Part shown: piece after piece, positions 43,348 to 52,192 of the stretch
How positions within the stretch are numbered: the first letter of the stretch is position 1
Layout of the letters: each line of letters begins with the position of its first letter
Assembly: GCA_965656935.1 (NCBI GenBank)
Contig: CBFHMG010000005.1
Location: 62,001 to 126,000 of the forward strand
Length of the DNA stretch: 64,000 bases
DNA from: M30B80 sp965656935
Lineage (GTDB): Bacteria > Pseudomonadota > Alphaproteobacteria > Rhodobacterales > Rhodobacteraceae
Reading direction: 5' to 3'
Program-made: the position numbers and the translations under genes
Notes under the pieces: generated by a model
Told to the model about the DNA's origin: nothing
Database searches by the model: none
The model's input: the letters and a program-made list of their open reading frames with translations, nothing else

Positions 43348-44943
43348 CTAGGCCACGCTATCCTCACCAAATGCAGCAGCCATCAGCGCGCGCGTATATT
43401 CGGTCTGGGGGTTCGAGAATATCTCGTCGCGCGTGCCCGCCTCGACGATATCGCCTTGCTTCATCACCATCACCTTATGGCTTAGCGCGCGCACAACTTT
43501 GAGGTCATGACTAATGAACAAATAAGCCAGCCCATGTTTGCGCTGCAAATCGCGCAGCAACTCTACGATCTGCACCTGCACCGTCATGTCCAGCGCCGAT
43601 GTCGGCTCGTCCAGCACCACAAGGCGCGGGTTCAAAATCATCGCGCGCGCAATCGCGATCCTTTGGCGTTGACCGCCCGAAAACTCATGCGGATAGCGAT
43701 CCATCATCGCAGGGTCGAGGCCCACTTCATGCAGGATCTCTGCAACCATTTCACGGCTATCCTTGCCAGCCGCCGTGCCATGCACATTCAAGCCTTCGCT
43801 CACAATCTGCTCAATCGTCAAACGCGGGCTGAGCGATCCGAACGGGTCTTGGAAAACGATCTGCATATCCTTGCGCAAAGGCTTCAGCGCCGCGGATTTC
43901 CAACTCTGGATATTCTGTCCCAGAAAGACCACAGGGCCTTCCGAGCTGATCAGCCGCATGATCGCCAAGGCCAAGGTCGTCTTGCCTGAACCAGATTCGC
44001 CAACAATTCCCAAGGTCTCGCCTTCGCGCACAGAAATCGTCGCGGCATTCACCGCCTTGATATGCCCCACCGTGCGCCGCATCAGCCCGCGGGTGATCGG
44101 AAACCAGATGCGTAGGTCTTGGGTCGAGACAATCTCGCTGGCGCCGTCAGGCACGGGTGCAGGCTGGCCCGAAGGCTCGGCATCCAGCAAGGTTTTGGTA
44201 TAGGGATGCTGGGGGTTTGCAAAAATCTCGGCGGTTTTGCCCTGTTCCACGATCTCGCCGCCCTGCATCACACAGACACGATCTGCGATGCGGCGCACGA
44301 TCCCCAGATCATGGGTAATGAACAACAAGCTCATCTTTTCGGAGCGTTTCAGATCAGCCAGCAATTCCAGAATTTGCGCCTGAATGGTCACATCAAGCGC
44401 AGTTGTCGGTTCATCGGCGATCAGCAAATCAGGACCATTGGCCAAGGCCATCGCAATCATAACGCGCTGGCGCTGCCCGCCAGAAAGCTGGTGCGGATAG
44501 CTTGATAACCGCGTTTCAGGGTCGCGAATACCGACCTTGGTCAACAGCTCAAGGATCCGCTCGCGCGCGGCCTGCCCTGACAGCCCCTGATGCAGCGACA
44601 GGCTTTCACCCAATTGCTTTTCAATCGGATGCAACGGGTTCAGCGATGTCATCGGTTCTTGGAAAATAAAGCTGATATCATTGCCCCGCACACGCCGCAG
44701 GCGTGTCTCGGGGGCATTTACCATCTCGTCGCCCCGATATCTGATTGACCCACCCAGCACCGCGCTATCGGGCAGCAAAGCCACCGATGAAAGCGCCGTG
44801 ACCGATTTGCCCGAACCGGACTCACCCACCAAGGCAACGGTTTCCCCTTCCTCCACATGGAAAGACACGCCCCGAACCGCAGATGTCTCCACTCCGCTTT
44901 GGCGGAAGGTGACGGTCAGATTGTCGACCTCAAGCACATTCAT
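43348..44943 (-). CDS. yejF: Peptide ABC transporter ATPase, fused pair (YejF type)
   Basis: A 531-residue ATPase with two complete nucleotide-binding domains. The first has Walker A GESGSGKSVTAL and signature LSGGQRQRVMIAM. The second has GESGSGKTTLAL and FSGGQRQRIAIARAM, with Walker B LVVLDEPTSALD. Each ends with an oligopeptide-type tail. Fusion of the Dpp/Opp D- and F-type ATPases into one chain is typical of YejF. Its start overlaps the yejE stop by 4 bp. It powers the YejABE importer. Confidence 0.92.
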   Translation of the reverse strand: MNVLEVDNLTVTFRQSGVETSAVRGVSFHVEEGETVALVGESGSGKSVTALSSVALLPDSAVLGGSIRYRGDEMVNAPETRLRRVRGNDISFIFQEPMTSLNPLHPIEKQLGESLSLHQGLSGQAARERILELLTKVGIRDPETRLSSYPHQLSGGQRQRVMIAMALANGPDLLIADEPTTALDVTIQAQILELLADLKRSEKMSLLFITHDLGIVRRIADRVCVMQGGEIVEQGKTAEIFANPQHPYTKTLLDAEPSGQPAPVPDGASEIVSTQDLRIWFPITRGLMRRTVGHIKAVNAATISVREGETLGIVGESGSGKTTLALAIMRLISSEGPVVFLGQNIQSWKSAALKPLRKDMQIVFQDPFGSLSPRLTIEQIVSEGLNVHGTAAGKDSREMVAEILHEVGLDPAMMDRYPHEFSGGQRQRIAIARAMILNPRLVVLDEPTSALDMTVQVQIVELLRDLQRKHGLAYLFISHDLKVVRALSHKVMVMKQGDIVEAGTRDEIFSNPQTEYTRALMAAAFGEDSVA

Positions 44944-46109
44944 TGGAAAGTCTTTCTCGGGTCAAAGGCATCGCGCACGCCTTCAAAGATGAAGACAAGC
45001 AAGGACAGCATGATTGCAAAGGCGAAAAACGCCGTGAAGGCCAACCACGGGGCTTGCAGGTTATTCTTGGCCTGCAAAGTCATCTCACCCAGTGACGGGG
45101 CCGAGGAGGGCAATCCGAAGCCAAGGAAATCCAGTGCCGCCAAAGTGCCGATTGTGCCTGTTACGATGAAGGGCAGGAAGGTCAGCGTCGCCACCATGGC
45201 ATTGGGCAGAACATGGCGGAAAATGATTACGCGGTTCGACACGCCAAGCGCGCGCGCCGCCCGCACATATTCGAAATTCCGTGCCCTGAGGAATTCGGCC
45301 CGCACCACGCCAACCAGCCCCGTCCATCCAAACAGCACCATCAAAAACACCAGCGTCCAGAAATCGATCGTGAAAATCGCCCCGATGATGATGATGATAT
45401 AAAGGCTCGGGGTCGCGCCCCATAACTCGATGATCCGTTGGAAAAACAAATCAATCAAACCGCCGAAATACCCTTGAATGGCCCCTGCCGCGATCCCGAT
45501 CACCGAGGTCAGAACCGTCACGATCAAGGCGAAGCTGATCGACAGGCGGAAGCCATAGATCACCCGCGCAAGGACATCGCGGGCCGTATCATCAGTGCCA
45601 AGCAAATGGTCACCATCAGGCGGTGAAGGAGCCGCACGCCCGATATCATTTACCGTGTTATAGCTATAAGGGATCAGCGGCCATAAAACCCAACCTTGAT
45701 CCACGGCCTCACCCTCGAACATGCCGCTTTCTTGAACCTCGGCGATCACGCCTTCGGGGTCATCCCAACATGTATCCAATCCGCCCGAGATGATCAGGCA
45801 TTCCACCTCGATATCGCGGTAGACAGCCTCGGTGCGGAAGTCACCGCCGAACTCGGTTTCTGCATAGAAATTGAAAATAGGCGTGTAATAGGCCCCCTCG
45901 AACTTCACCAACAGCGGCTTGTCATTGGCGATCAACTCGGCCCCAAGGCTGATGACATAGAGCAGCGAAAATATGATAAGGGACCACAGCGCGCGCCTGT
46001 TGTTTTTGAAATTCTGCCAGCGCCGTCTGTTCAGCGGCGAAATCCATCCTTTCCGCTCGGGCGGGAGAGGGGGCGCTGCCATATCCTGTGTATGATCGGG
46101 AAGGGCCAT
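44940..46109 (-). CDS. yejE: Peptide ABC transporter permease YejE
   Basis: A 389-residue permease. The N-terminal NRRRWQNFKNNRRALWSLIIF precedes the first span. A periplasmic insert of about 120 residues follows, ending NDIGRAAPSPPDGDHLLGTDDTARDVLARVIYGFR. Then come five spans with the EAA loop EFLRARNFEYVRAARALGVSNRVIIFRHVLPNA. This layout is that of YejE. It sits 3 bp after yejB and overlaps yejF. Confidence 0.92.
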   Translation of the reverse strand: MALPDHTQDMAAPPLPPERKGWISPLNRRRWQNFKNNRRALWSLIIFSLLYVISLGAELIANDKPLLVKFEGAYYTPIFNFYAETEFGGDFRTEAVYRDIEVECLIISGGLDTCWDDPEGVIAEVQESGMFEGEAVDQGWVLWPLIPYSYNTVNDIGRAAPSPPDGDHLLGTDDTARDVLARVIYGFRLSISFALIVTVLTSVIGIAAGAIQGYFGGLIDLFFQRIIELWGATPSLYIIIIIGAIFTIDFWTLVFLMVLFGWTGLVGVVRAEFLRARNFEYVRAARALGVSNRVIIFRHVLPNAMVATLTFLPFIVTGTIGTLAALDFLGFGLPSSAPSLGEMTLQAKNNLQAPWLAFTAFFAFAIMLSLLVFIFEGVRDAFDPRKTFQ

Positions 46110-46112
46110 GGC

Positions 46113-47270
46113 TCAGGTCTCCCGCGTCTCGAAATCGATGCGCGGATCGATCCAGACATACATCAGATCCGAGATGATACCGACAATCAGACCGATCAAG
46201 CCGAAGACGAAGAGCGTGCCAAAAATCACAGGATAGTCACGGCTGACCGCAGCCTCAAACCCAAGCCTACCCAGACCATCCAATGAGAAGATCGTCTCGA
46301 TAATCAGCGAGCCACCAAAGAACACACTCACGAAAACGGCAGGGAAGCCCGCGATCACGATCAGCATCGCATTGCGGAACACATGGCCATAGAGAACGCG
46401 GTTTTCAGGCAGCCCCTTGGCCTTGGCCGTCATCACATATTGCTTCTTTATCTCATCGAGAAAACTGTTCTTGGTCAGCAAGGTCAGCGTTGCAAATGCC
46501 GATATCGTCGATGCCAGAACAGGCAGCGTGATATGCCAGAAATAATCCCCGATTTTGGCCAGCAGGCTGAGGTCTTCCCAATTATCCGATGTCAGCCCCC
46601 TCAGCGGGAAAATCTGGAAATAGGAGCCGCCTGCGAACAACACCAAAAGCAGGATCGCAAACAAAAACCCTGGGATCGCATAGGCCACAATGATCAAGCC
46701 CGAAGTCCATGTGTCAAAGCTGGTGCCATCGCGCACCGCCTTGCGAATGCCAAGCGGGATCGACACGAGATAGGCAATCACAGTGGACCAAAGCCCCAAT
46801 GTAATGGAGACAGGCAGTTTCTCGATGACCAGATCAACAACCGAGATCGAGCGGAAATAACTCTCGCCGAAATCAAAACGCATATAATCCCACATCATCA
46901 GGAAGAAACGCTCCAATGCGGGGATATCCTCGCTCACGCATTCATCCGCGCGAAGATCAGGTTCGCCCTCATAGCCATCAGTGCAAACAATCCGCGCAAA
47001 ATTGAACTCGATCTTGAGCGAATCGAGAAATTGCGGAGGCAGGCCCCTGCCCCCCTGATAATCCCCGCCAGCCGCATCTAGCTCAATCTCGCCCGCCTCA
47101 TTGCCACCGCCCGAGATGCCCGCAAAGACATCGCCTTCGCCCTCAAGCTGCGCCAAGACCTGTTCGATCGGGCCACCGGGCACGAATTGAACAAGGGCAA
47201 AGTTGATCACCATCACCCCGATCAGGGTCGGGATGACAAGCAGCAGACGTCTGAGGATATAGGCGCCCAT
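46113..47270 (-). CDS. yejB: Peptide ABC transporter permease YejB
   Basis: A 385-residue permease beginning MGAYILRRLLLVIPTLIGVM with FVPGGPIEQ, the DppB/OppB pattern. A long Gly- and acid-rich periplasmic insert (about 45-100) is typical of YejB. The C-terminal part has the EAA loop QYVMTAKAKGLPENRVLYGHVFRNAM and ends in YVWIDPRIDFE. It is 5 bp after yejA. Confidence 0.92.
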   Translation of the reverse strand: MGAYILRRLLLVIPTLIGVMVINFALVQFVPGGPIEQVLAQLEGEGDVFAGISGGGNEAGEIELDAAGGDYQGGRGLPPQFLDSLKIEFNFARIVCTDGYEGEPDLRADECVSEDIPALERFFLMMWDYMRFDFGESYFRSISVVDLVIEKLPVSITLGLWSTVIAYLVSIPLGIRKAVRDGTSFDTWTSGLIIVAYAIPGFLFAILLLVLFAGGSYFQIFPLRGLTSDNWEDLSLLAKIGDYFWHITLPVLASTISAFATLTLLTKNSFLDEIKKQYVMTAKAKGLPENRVLYGHVFRNAMLIVIAGFPAVFVSVFFGGSLIIETIFSLDGLGRLGFEAAVSRDYPVIFGTLFVFGLIGLIVGIISDLMYVWIDPRIDFETRET

Positions 47271-47275
47271 AGAGT

Positions 47276-49180
47276 TCAGAAAATTCCCTGATCACGCAAG
47301 GCTTGCTCGGCCTCGGGATCGACCCACCAGAAATCCAGAAAGCCGAGCGAATAGGGCGGCAAAGCCTCGGGGTAGCGGTACATGTCGTAATAGGCGACCC
47401 AGTGGTTAGGGTTATACCATTGCGGCGCACGGAAGACATGAGCGCGTAACACACGGTCCAGCGCCTGCACGGCGGGGGTCAGCTCTTCTTGGGTTTCAGC
47501 GTCAACCACCGCTTCGATCAAGGCATCAACGCCCTCGTCGGCCAAGCCCATCACATTGAACAGCGACTCATCTGCGCCAATCGACCCGAAATACTGACGC
47601 AGCGAAGAACCGGGTTCATAGGACATCGGGAAATGATCTGTCACAATGTCGAAATCGGCGTCGCGCTGGCGCTGCTGCAATTGCGCGTTGTCCACCCGCG
47701 TCAGGACCGCGTTCACGCCGATGGCGCGCAGGTTCTCGACATAGGGGTTGATGATCCGGTCGAACAGAGTGCTGGAATTCAGGAATTCCACATCCAGCGT
47801 GTCACCCGCCGCATTGCGCAGCAACCCATCATCACCCGGAACCCAGCCTGCCTCTTCCAGAAGGCCGATGGCGCGGCGCGATTGGCGACGATCCAGCGTG
47901 CGGTCTGGGTTTGACAGTGGGGTGGCGAAAGCTTCTTCCGTGAATACACGTTCGGGTAAAATATCGCGAAGTGGCTCCAGAATGGCCAATTCCTCGTCAC
48001 TTGGCAGGCCCGAGGCCGCAAGCTCGGTGTTTTCCCAGAAGCTCACATTCGGGGCATAGAGCCCGTAGAACAACGTCTGGTTTGTCCATTCGAAATTGAA
48101 CATCAGCGCCAAGGCCTCGCGCACGCGGACATCCTGAAATTTCTCGCGGCGCAGGTTGATTGCGAAACTCTGGCCCGAACTGATCGTGCCGTCATGCAAT
48201 TCCTCGCGCAGGACGATCCCCTGCTCAAGGCGCGGGAAGTCATAAGCCGTGGCCCAAGACTGCGAACTGGATTCCTGACGGAACAGATAATTGCCCGCCG
48301 TGAACCCTTCAAAGGCTGCGATCGCGTCGCCGTAATACTCGATGCGGATACTGTCGAAATTGTTGCGCCCGATATTGATCGGAAGCTCATTCCCCCAATA
48401 CTCACGGTTGCGCTCATAGACCACCCGCTGTCCAGGCTCGACCTCGGCAAGCGTATAGGGCCCCGAGCCGATCAAAGGCTCCAAGCGGCTATCTTCAAAG
48501 GCCAGCCCTGAGGCATCATGGCTGGCACGGCTGAACACAGGCAGGCCGCCCGCCGCTTGAATGCGCCCACGCAGTGGCGCGTCAGGGTTGAAGTCAAAGC
48601 GGATGCGCCGCTCGTCCAGCACTTCGGCCGAGGCGATCGTGAGCGGGATAGATGCGCGGAAACTTGGCAGGCCTTCGTCGCGCAGAATTTCATAAGAGAA
48701 CAGCGCGTCATCCGCCGTTACAGGCGTACCATCCGAGAATTCAGCCCCTTCGCGGATCGTGAAGATCACATATTCGCGGCCTTCAGGGTAAGCGATGCTT
48801 TCGCAGAGCAGACAATAGGAGGAGCCGATCTCATCCGCCGTTGACGTCAGCATCGCTTCGAAAAAGACATTCGCCAGAACCGCCGCGCGGCCAACACGGG
48901 TATAGGGATGCATCGAATCGAACGAGCCCGAGGACCACGCAAAGGACATCTCGCCGCCTTGGGGCGCATCGGGGTTCACGTAATCAAGATGTTCGAAATC
49001 AGGGCCGTATTTCGGCACCCCGAATGTCGAGACCGCATGAGTGACGATCAGATCATCGCTTTGAGCGCGCACGGCACCTGCAAAAAGGGCCACAGCAAGA
49101 ATAGGCAGAACAGCCCAACCGAACAGAATGTCGGAACGAAAGCGGGAGGCGGCTTTGGCCTCGACTGGTTTGCTACGCAT
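47276..49180 (-). CDS. yejA: Peptide ABC transporter substrate-binding protein YejA
   Basis: A 634-residue periplasmic protein with a signal peptide (about residues 16-39). Family-5 markers include YGPDFEHLDYVNPDAPQGGE, FFEAMLTSTADEIGSSYCL, FTIREGAEFSDGTPVTADD and LIGSGPYTLAEVEPGQRVVYERN. The length over 600 and this N-terminus are those of YejA rather than DppA. Yej importers take up peptides, including the peptide-nucleotide microcin C in E. coli. GGAGG lies 5 bp before the ATG at 49180; a second ATG is directly upstream. It heads yejABEF. Confidence 0.9.
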   Translation of the reverse strand: MRSKPVEAKAASRFRSDILFGWAVLPILAVALFAGAVRAQSDDLIVTHAVSTFGVPKYGPDFEHLDYVNPDAPQGGEMSFAWSSGSFDSMHPYTRVGRAAVLANVFFEAMLTSTADEIGSSYCLLCESIAYPEGREYVIFTIREGAEFSDGTPVTADDALFSYEILRDEGLPSFRASIPLTIASAEVLDERRIRFDFNPDAPLRGRIQAAGGLPVFSRASHDASGLAFEDSRLEPLIGSGPYTLAEVEPGQRVVYERNREYWGNELPINIGRNNFDSIRIEYYGDAIAAFEGFTAGNYLFRQESSSQSWATAYDFPRLEQGIVLREELHDGTISSGQSFAINLRREKFQDVRVREALALMFNFEWTNQTLFYGLYAPNVSFWENTELAASGLPSDEELAILEPLRDILPERVFTEEAFATPLSNPDRTLDRRQSRRAIGLLEEAGWVPGDDGLLRNAAGDTLDVEFLNSSTLFDRIINPYVENLRAIGVNAVLTRVDNAQLQQRQRDADFDIVTDHFPMSYEPGSSLRQYFGSIGADESLFNVMGLADEGVDALIEAVVDAETQEELTPAVQALDRVLRAHVFRAPQWYNPNHWVAYYDMYRYPEALPPYSLGFLDFWWVDPEAEQALRDQGIF

Positions 49181-49293
49181 CATGTCCTCCGGATCTTTGA
49201 AAAATCTCAAACCAATATGTGGTGCGCGCTACGTTAAGGACCAGCCGCGCCTGCACACAAGTTGATATTCTGTGATCAACGCATTCTTGATGC

Positions 49294-49328
49294 AAAAAGA
49301 AAGAGCCGCCCTAACAGGAGCGGCTCTT
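49294..49328 (-). terminator. Terminator after cytochrome cy
   Basis: AAGAGCCGC (49301-49309) and GCGGCTCTT (49320-49328) pair around a 10-nt loop. On the minus strand the stem runs into TTTCTTTTT. It lies 22 bp beyond the cytochrome stop. Confidence 0.8.
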
Positions 49329-49349
49329 ATCTATGATTGTTTTGCGGGC

Positions 49350-49874
49350 TTAGTTTGTAATCGTTGCCAGATAAGCAATCAGGTTCGCACGATCTTCCAC
49401 GTCGCGCATGCCGTTATAGGACATGGCGGTGCCAGGTGCGTATCCGCGCGGGTTCTCGATAAAGGCGCTGAGGTTTTCAGGAGACCATTCGCCATCCTGA
49501 CCCAAAAGCGCGTCCGAATAGCCGAAGCCCTCGGCAGAATGCTTGGCGCGGTTCACAACACCATGCAGATAGGGCCCAACGCCGTTCACACCCGCTTCCA
49601 AAGCGTGGCAGGCAGAACACTGACGCCAGAGACGCTCGCCTTCGGCGGCATCAGCGCTTGCATAGACGTCAGCGAATGCAACTTCGATGACTTCTTCGGT
49701 CGAAGCAGGCGCTGCTTCTTCAACTGCGATAGGGTAACCGGCCACATGGTCGTCATCGTGAGAGTCCATACCAACATGGTACAAACCTTCAGAAGCCCAA
49801 CCGGCCAGCAGGAAGACAAGCAAGGCTGCACAGAGCGAGCCGCCGATCTTGGTGATGGTCATTGTGTCAAACAT
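49350..49874 (-). CDS. cycY: Membrane-anchored cytochrome cy
   Basis: A 174-residue class I cytochrome c with an uncleaved N-terminal anchor (about 6-30, ending GWASEGLYHVG). An Ala/Glu/Pro-rich flexible linker of about 45 residues follows. The heme domain has CSACH in LWRQCSACHALEAGVNGVGP and the Met ligand in GTAMSYNGM. This is the layout of Rhodobacter cytochrome cy, which carries electrons between bc1 and the cbb3 oxidase or the photosynthetic reaction centre. The ATG at 49874 has GGGA 6 bp upstream. The whole gene is ringed by its own terminator. Confidence 0.9.
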   Translation of the reverse strand: MFDTMTITKIGGSLCAALLVFLLAGWASEGLYHVGMDSHDDDHVAGYPIAVEEAAPASTEEVIEVAFADVYASADAAEGERLWRQCSACHALEAGVNGVGPYLHGVVNRAKHSAEGFGYSDALLGQDGEWSPENLSAFIENPRGYAPGTAMSYNGMRDVEDRANLIAYLATITN

Positions 49875-49983
49875 CGAGAATCCCGTTATCATCTACTGAT
49901 TTCGCGGCTATCTATTACCTTCCCTCATACCTTCGCAAGGTGTAGGAAGCGCGACGAAACGCCCATTTGGAAGAAAATACCCA

Positions 49984-50814
49984 ATGAAAGCCCGTATCGC
50001 ATTTCAGGGAGAGCTTGGTGCCTACTCCCATCAGGCCTGCCGAGAAGCCCGCCCAGACCTTGAAGCAATGGCCTGCGCAACCTTTGAGGATGTGATCGAA
50101 GCGGTGCGCTCGGGCGAGGCGGAACAGGCCATGGTTCCAGTGGAAAACTCCACTTATGGACGTGTGGCCGATATCCACCGCCTGCTTCCCGAAAGCGGTT
50201 TGCATATTCTGGATGAGGCCTTTGTGCGCGTCCATATCAACCTGCTTGGCCTGCGCGGTGCAAAATTGGCGGATGTGGAGGAGGCCTACAGCCATCTGGT
50301 CTTGCTGCCACAATGCGCGGAATTCTTGCGAAGCCATAATATCAAAGGCCAAGTCAGCACCGATAATGCACGCGCCGCCCGTGATGTGGCGGCTTGGGGC
50401 GACCCAACCAAGGCCGCTCTCGCCTCGGAGCTTGCGGGCGAAATTTACGGATTGGATGTTCTGGCCCGCCATATCGAGGACCATGACCGCAACACCACGC
50501 GCTTCCTGATCATGTCGCAAAACGCCGATATGACGCGTCGCGCCGAGCGGATGATGACCACCTTCGTCTTCCGCGTCCGCAATATTCCTGCAGCGCTCTA
50601 TAAGGCGATGGGGGGCTTTGCGACCAATGGTGTGAACATGACCAAGCTGGAAAGCTATATGGTCGGCGGTTCATTCACCGCGACGCAATTCTATGCCGAT
50701 ATCGAGGGCCACCCTGAGGATGCCTCGGTCAAGCTGGCGATGGAAGAGCTGGATTATTTCACCTCCGAGATCAAAATTCTGGGCACCTACCCCGCCGACC
50801 ACGCCCGCGATTGA
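49984..50814 (+). CDS. pheA: Prephenate dehydratase
   Basis: A 276-residue enzyme that makes phenylpyruvate from prephenate in phenylalanine synthesis. The dehydratase domain starts ARIAFQGELGAYSHQAC and holds the catalytic TRF in RNTTRFLIMSQ. The C-terminal ACT domain for Phe feedback has PAALYKAMGGFATNGVNMTKLES. No chorismate mutase domain is fused, unlike E. coli PheA. It is divergent from cytochrome cy. Confidence 0.95.
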   Translation: MKARIAFQGELGAYSHQACREARPDLEAMACATFEDVIEAVRSGEAEQAMVPVENSTYGRVADIHRLLPESGLHILDEAFVRVHINLLGLRGAKLADVEEAYSHLVLLPQCAEFLRSHNIKGQVSTDNARAARDVAAWGDPTKAALASELAGEIYGLDVLARHIEDHDRNTTRFLIMSQNADMTRRAERMMTTFVFRVRNIPAALYKAMGGFATNGVNMTKLESYMVGGSFTATQFYADIEGHPEDASVKLAMEELDYFTSEIKILGTYPADHARD

Positions 50815-51007
50815 GCGTTTCGGCCGCCGTGAGGTGGTTTGTTGGTTTTTAGTAGAGCCGCCATAGGTAGTCAGCACCCCATAAGGCCTCTATGGGGTTT
50901 ACAATCGCTTCTACAAAATCCTAAGGAGGGCCCGCCTCGCGCTGGTCGGACGCTCAGCCCCTTTATTTCGTTGTCACATAGGGGCAAGCGTCCATCCAGA
51001 ACAGATA

Positions 51008-51400
51008 TTATTCCCCAAGGTGGTCCACTGTTTCAATGCTGATATAGATTCGTGATCCCCTGATCTCGACAGTTCCACTTCCAGAGATCGTGCAAAGATC
51101 AGAATAAGTTACCATGAAGCTCGAATTTTCGCAGTCAGTTTCGATCTGCTCCCGTGCATCTCTACCCGCATCTACGGTGGCACCAAACGGTTCCCTGTTT
51201 TCGTCGTAGAAAGTGAAGTCATCTTCGCGACTGTCATACTTAATACGACCCGAAAACTGAACTTCTGTCCTGTCTATGGTGCCGAGATAGTCGTCAAGCG
51301 GAATAGCTTGTGCATCTGCTAACGCGGGCGCTGACAACAAAGTCAACGTCACAACGTATAACACTTTCGTAGCTAACTTGTTTTTAGACGGTTGGCTCAT
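51008..51400 (-). CDS. Small exported protein of unknown function, low G+C
   Basis: A 130-residue protein with a signal peptide (about 12-29, VLYVVTLTLLSAPALADA) and an acidic, beta-rich mature part. Two Cys (in TDCENSSF and DLCTISG) could form a disulfide. GAGGGGAG lies 9 bp before the ATG, inside the end of the upstream gene, with which it overlaps by 17 bp. No family is recognised. Base composition (near 45% G+C by hand count of sample lines) is lower than that of its neighbours. Confidence 0.65.
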   Translation of the reverse strand: MSQPSKNKLATKVLYVVTLTLLSAPALADAQAIPLDDYLGTIDRTEVQFSGRIKYDSREDDFTFYDENREPFGATVDAGRDAREQIETDCENSSFMVTYSDLCTISGSGTVEIRGSRIYISIETVDHLGE

Positions 51401-51863
51401 GATGATTGCTCCCCTCTACCACAATAACTTCTCGGCGTCCGCCAAGGCTCAATATCAGGCCGATGAGGAGCAAGATTGTCCCAATAATCACACCAACAAA
51501 TGTTGCAACGCCTGTAACGGCTACACCAGCAATACCAGCACCGACTGCTGCAAATGCTTCTGAGCCTTCTTCAGCAGAATTGACGACCTCCGAAGCCGCA
51601 CGGCCTGACAGAAGAAAGGCCGAAATAGGAAGCGCGAAGACCGATGCACCCAACAATAAGAAACCGCGCCCCAAAGATCTTCGGATAGTCGGCGCAAAGA
51701 AGCATAACGCACCACACGACAGCACCAGTGCCATCATAATTATTGGCGTGATGCTATCTTGATCCGTTGTGAAAGCTGCAAATGCTGGGATCAGGGCAAT
51801 TGCTGCCCCTATTCCAAACAGGACCCCGATTAAAATTCGAAATGATGCTTTGATAATACTCAT
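51384..51863 (-). CDS. Four-span membrane protein of unknown function, low G+C
   Basis: A 159-residue inner-membrane protein with four hydrophobic spans, the last formed by VIIGTILLLIGLILSLGG, and a short polar tail with NHHEP. An AAGG site precedes the ATG at 51863; the longer open frame upstream has no support. It overlaps the exported-protein gene downstream, so the pair is co-translated. No named family is recognised. The pair's lower G+C hints at acquisition from outside. Confidence 0.6.
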   Translation of the reverse strand: MSIIKASFRILIGVLFGIGAAIALIPAFAAFTTDQDSITPIIMMALVLSCGALCFFAPTIRRSLGRGFLLLGASVFALPISAFLLSGRAASEVVNSAEEGSEAFAAVGAGIAGVAVTGVATFVGVIIGTILLLIGLILSLGGRREVIVVEGSNHHEPTV

Positions 51864-52192
51864 TAGAATGCCTTTATGTACTAGCTGAACACAACGATAA
51901 TTGCGCTGACTTTTCAACACAAGGGTTTGCTTGGCGGCCTTAAATTCTCGCCCTGCTATGCTGCTCTTGCATGATATAACGAGCTGAACAGCGAGCGGAA
52001 AGCAACTTGGCCAGCATAAAGCAAACCGCCGCGAAGCGGGTTCGCCATGCCGCGGCCCTGCGCTGCGCGGCTTTCCAGCAGAACCAATGTCTCCCCACCC
52101 CATCATACATCCCCAACAAAAAGCCCCCCGCAAATTCCTTTGCGGGGGGCTTCTTTTTTCAACCCCTTCTCACGAAGGGTCGCGAAAGGGTA
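51864..52192. other. Intergenic region of 329 bp
   Basis: The left part (to about 51960) is A+T-rich and probably holds the promoter of the low-G+C gene pair, though no clear -35/-10 pair was found. The middle has short G+C-rich repeats such as CCGCGAAGCGGG. A strong terminator occupies 52117-52158. No RNA gene was recognised. Confidence 0.4.
52117..52158. terminator. Strong terminator after the phytase-like gene
   Basis: AGCCCCCCGCAAA and TTTGCGGGGGGCT form a 13-bp stem with the loop TTCC. Five A lie on one side and a T-rich run on the other, so it works on the minus strand and possibly on both. Confidence 0.88.
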
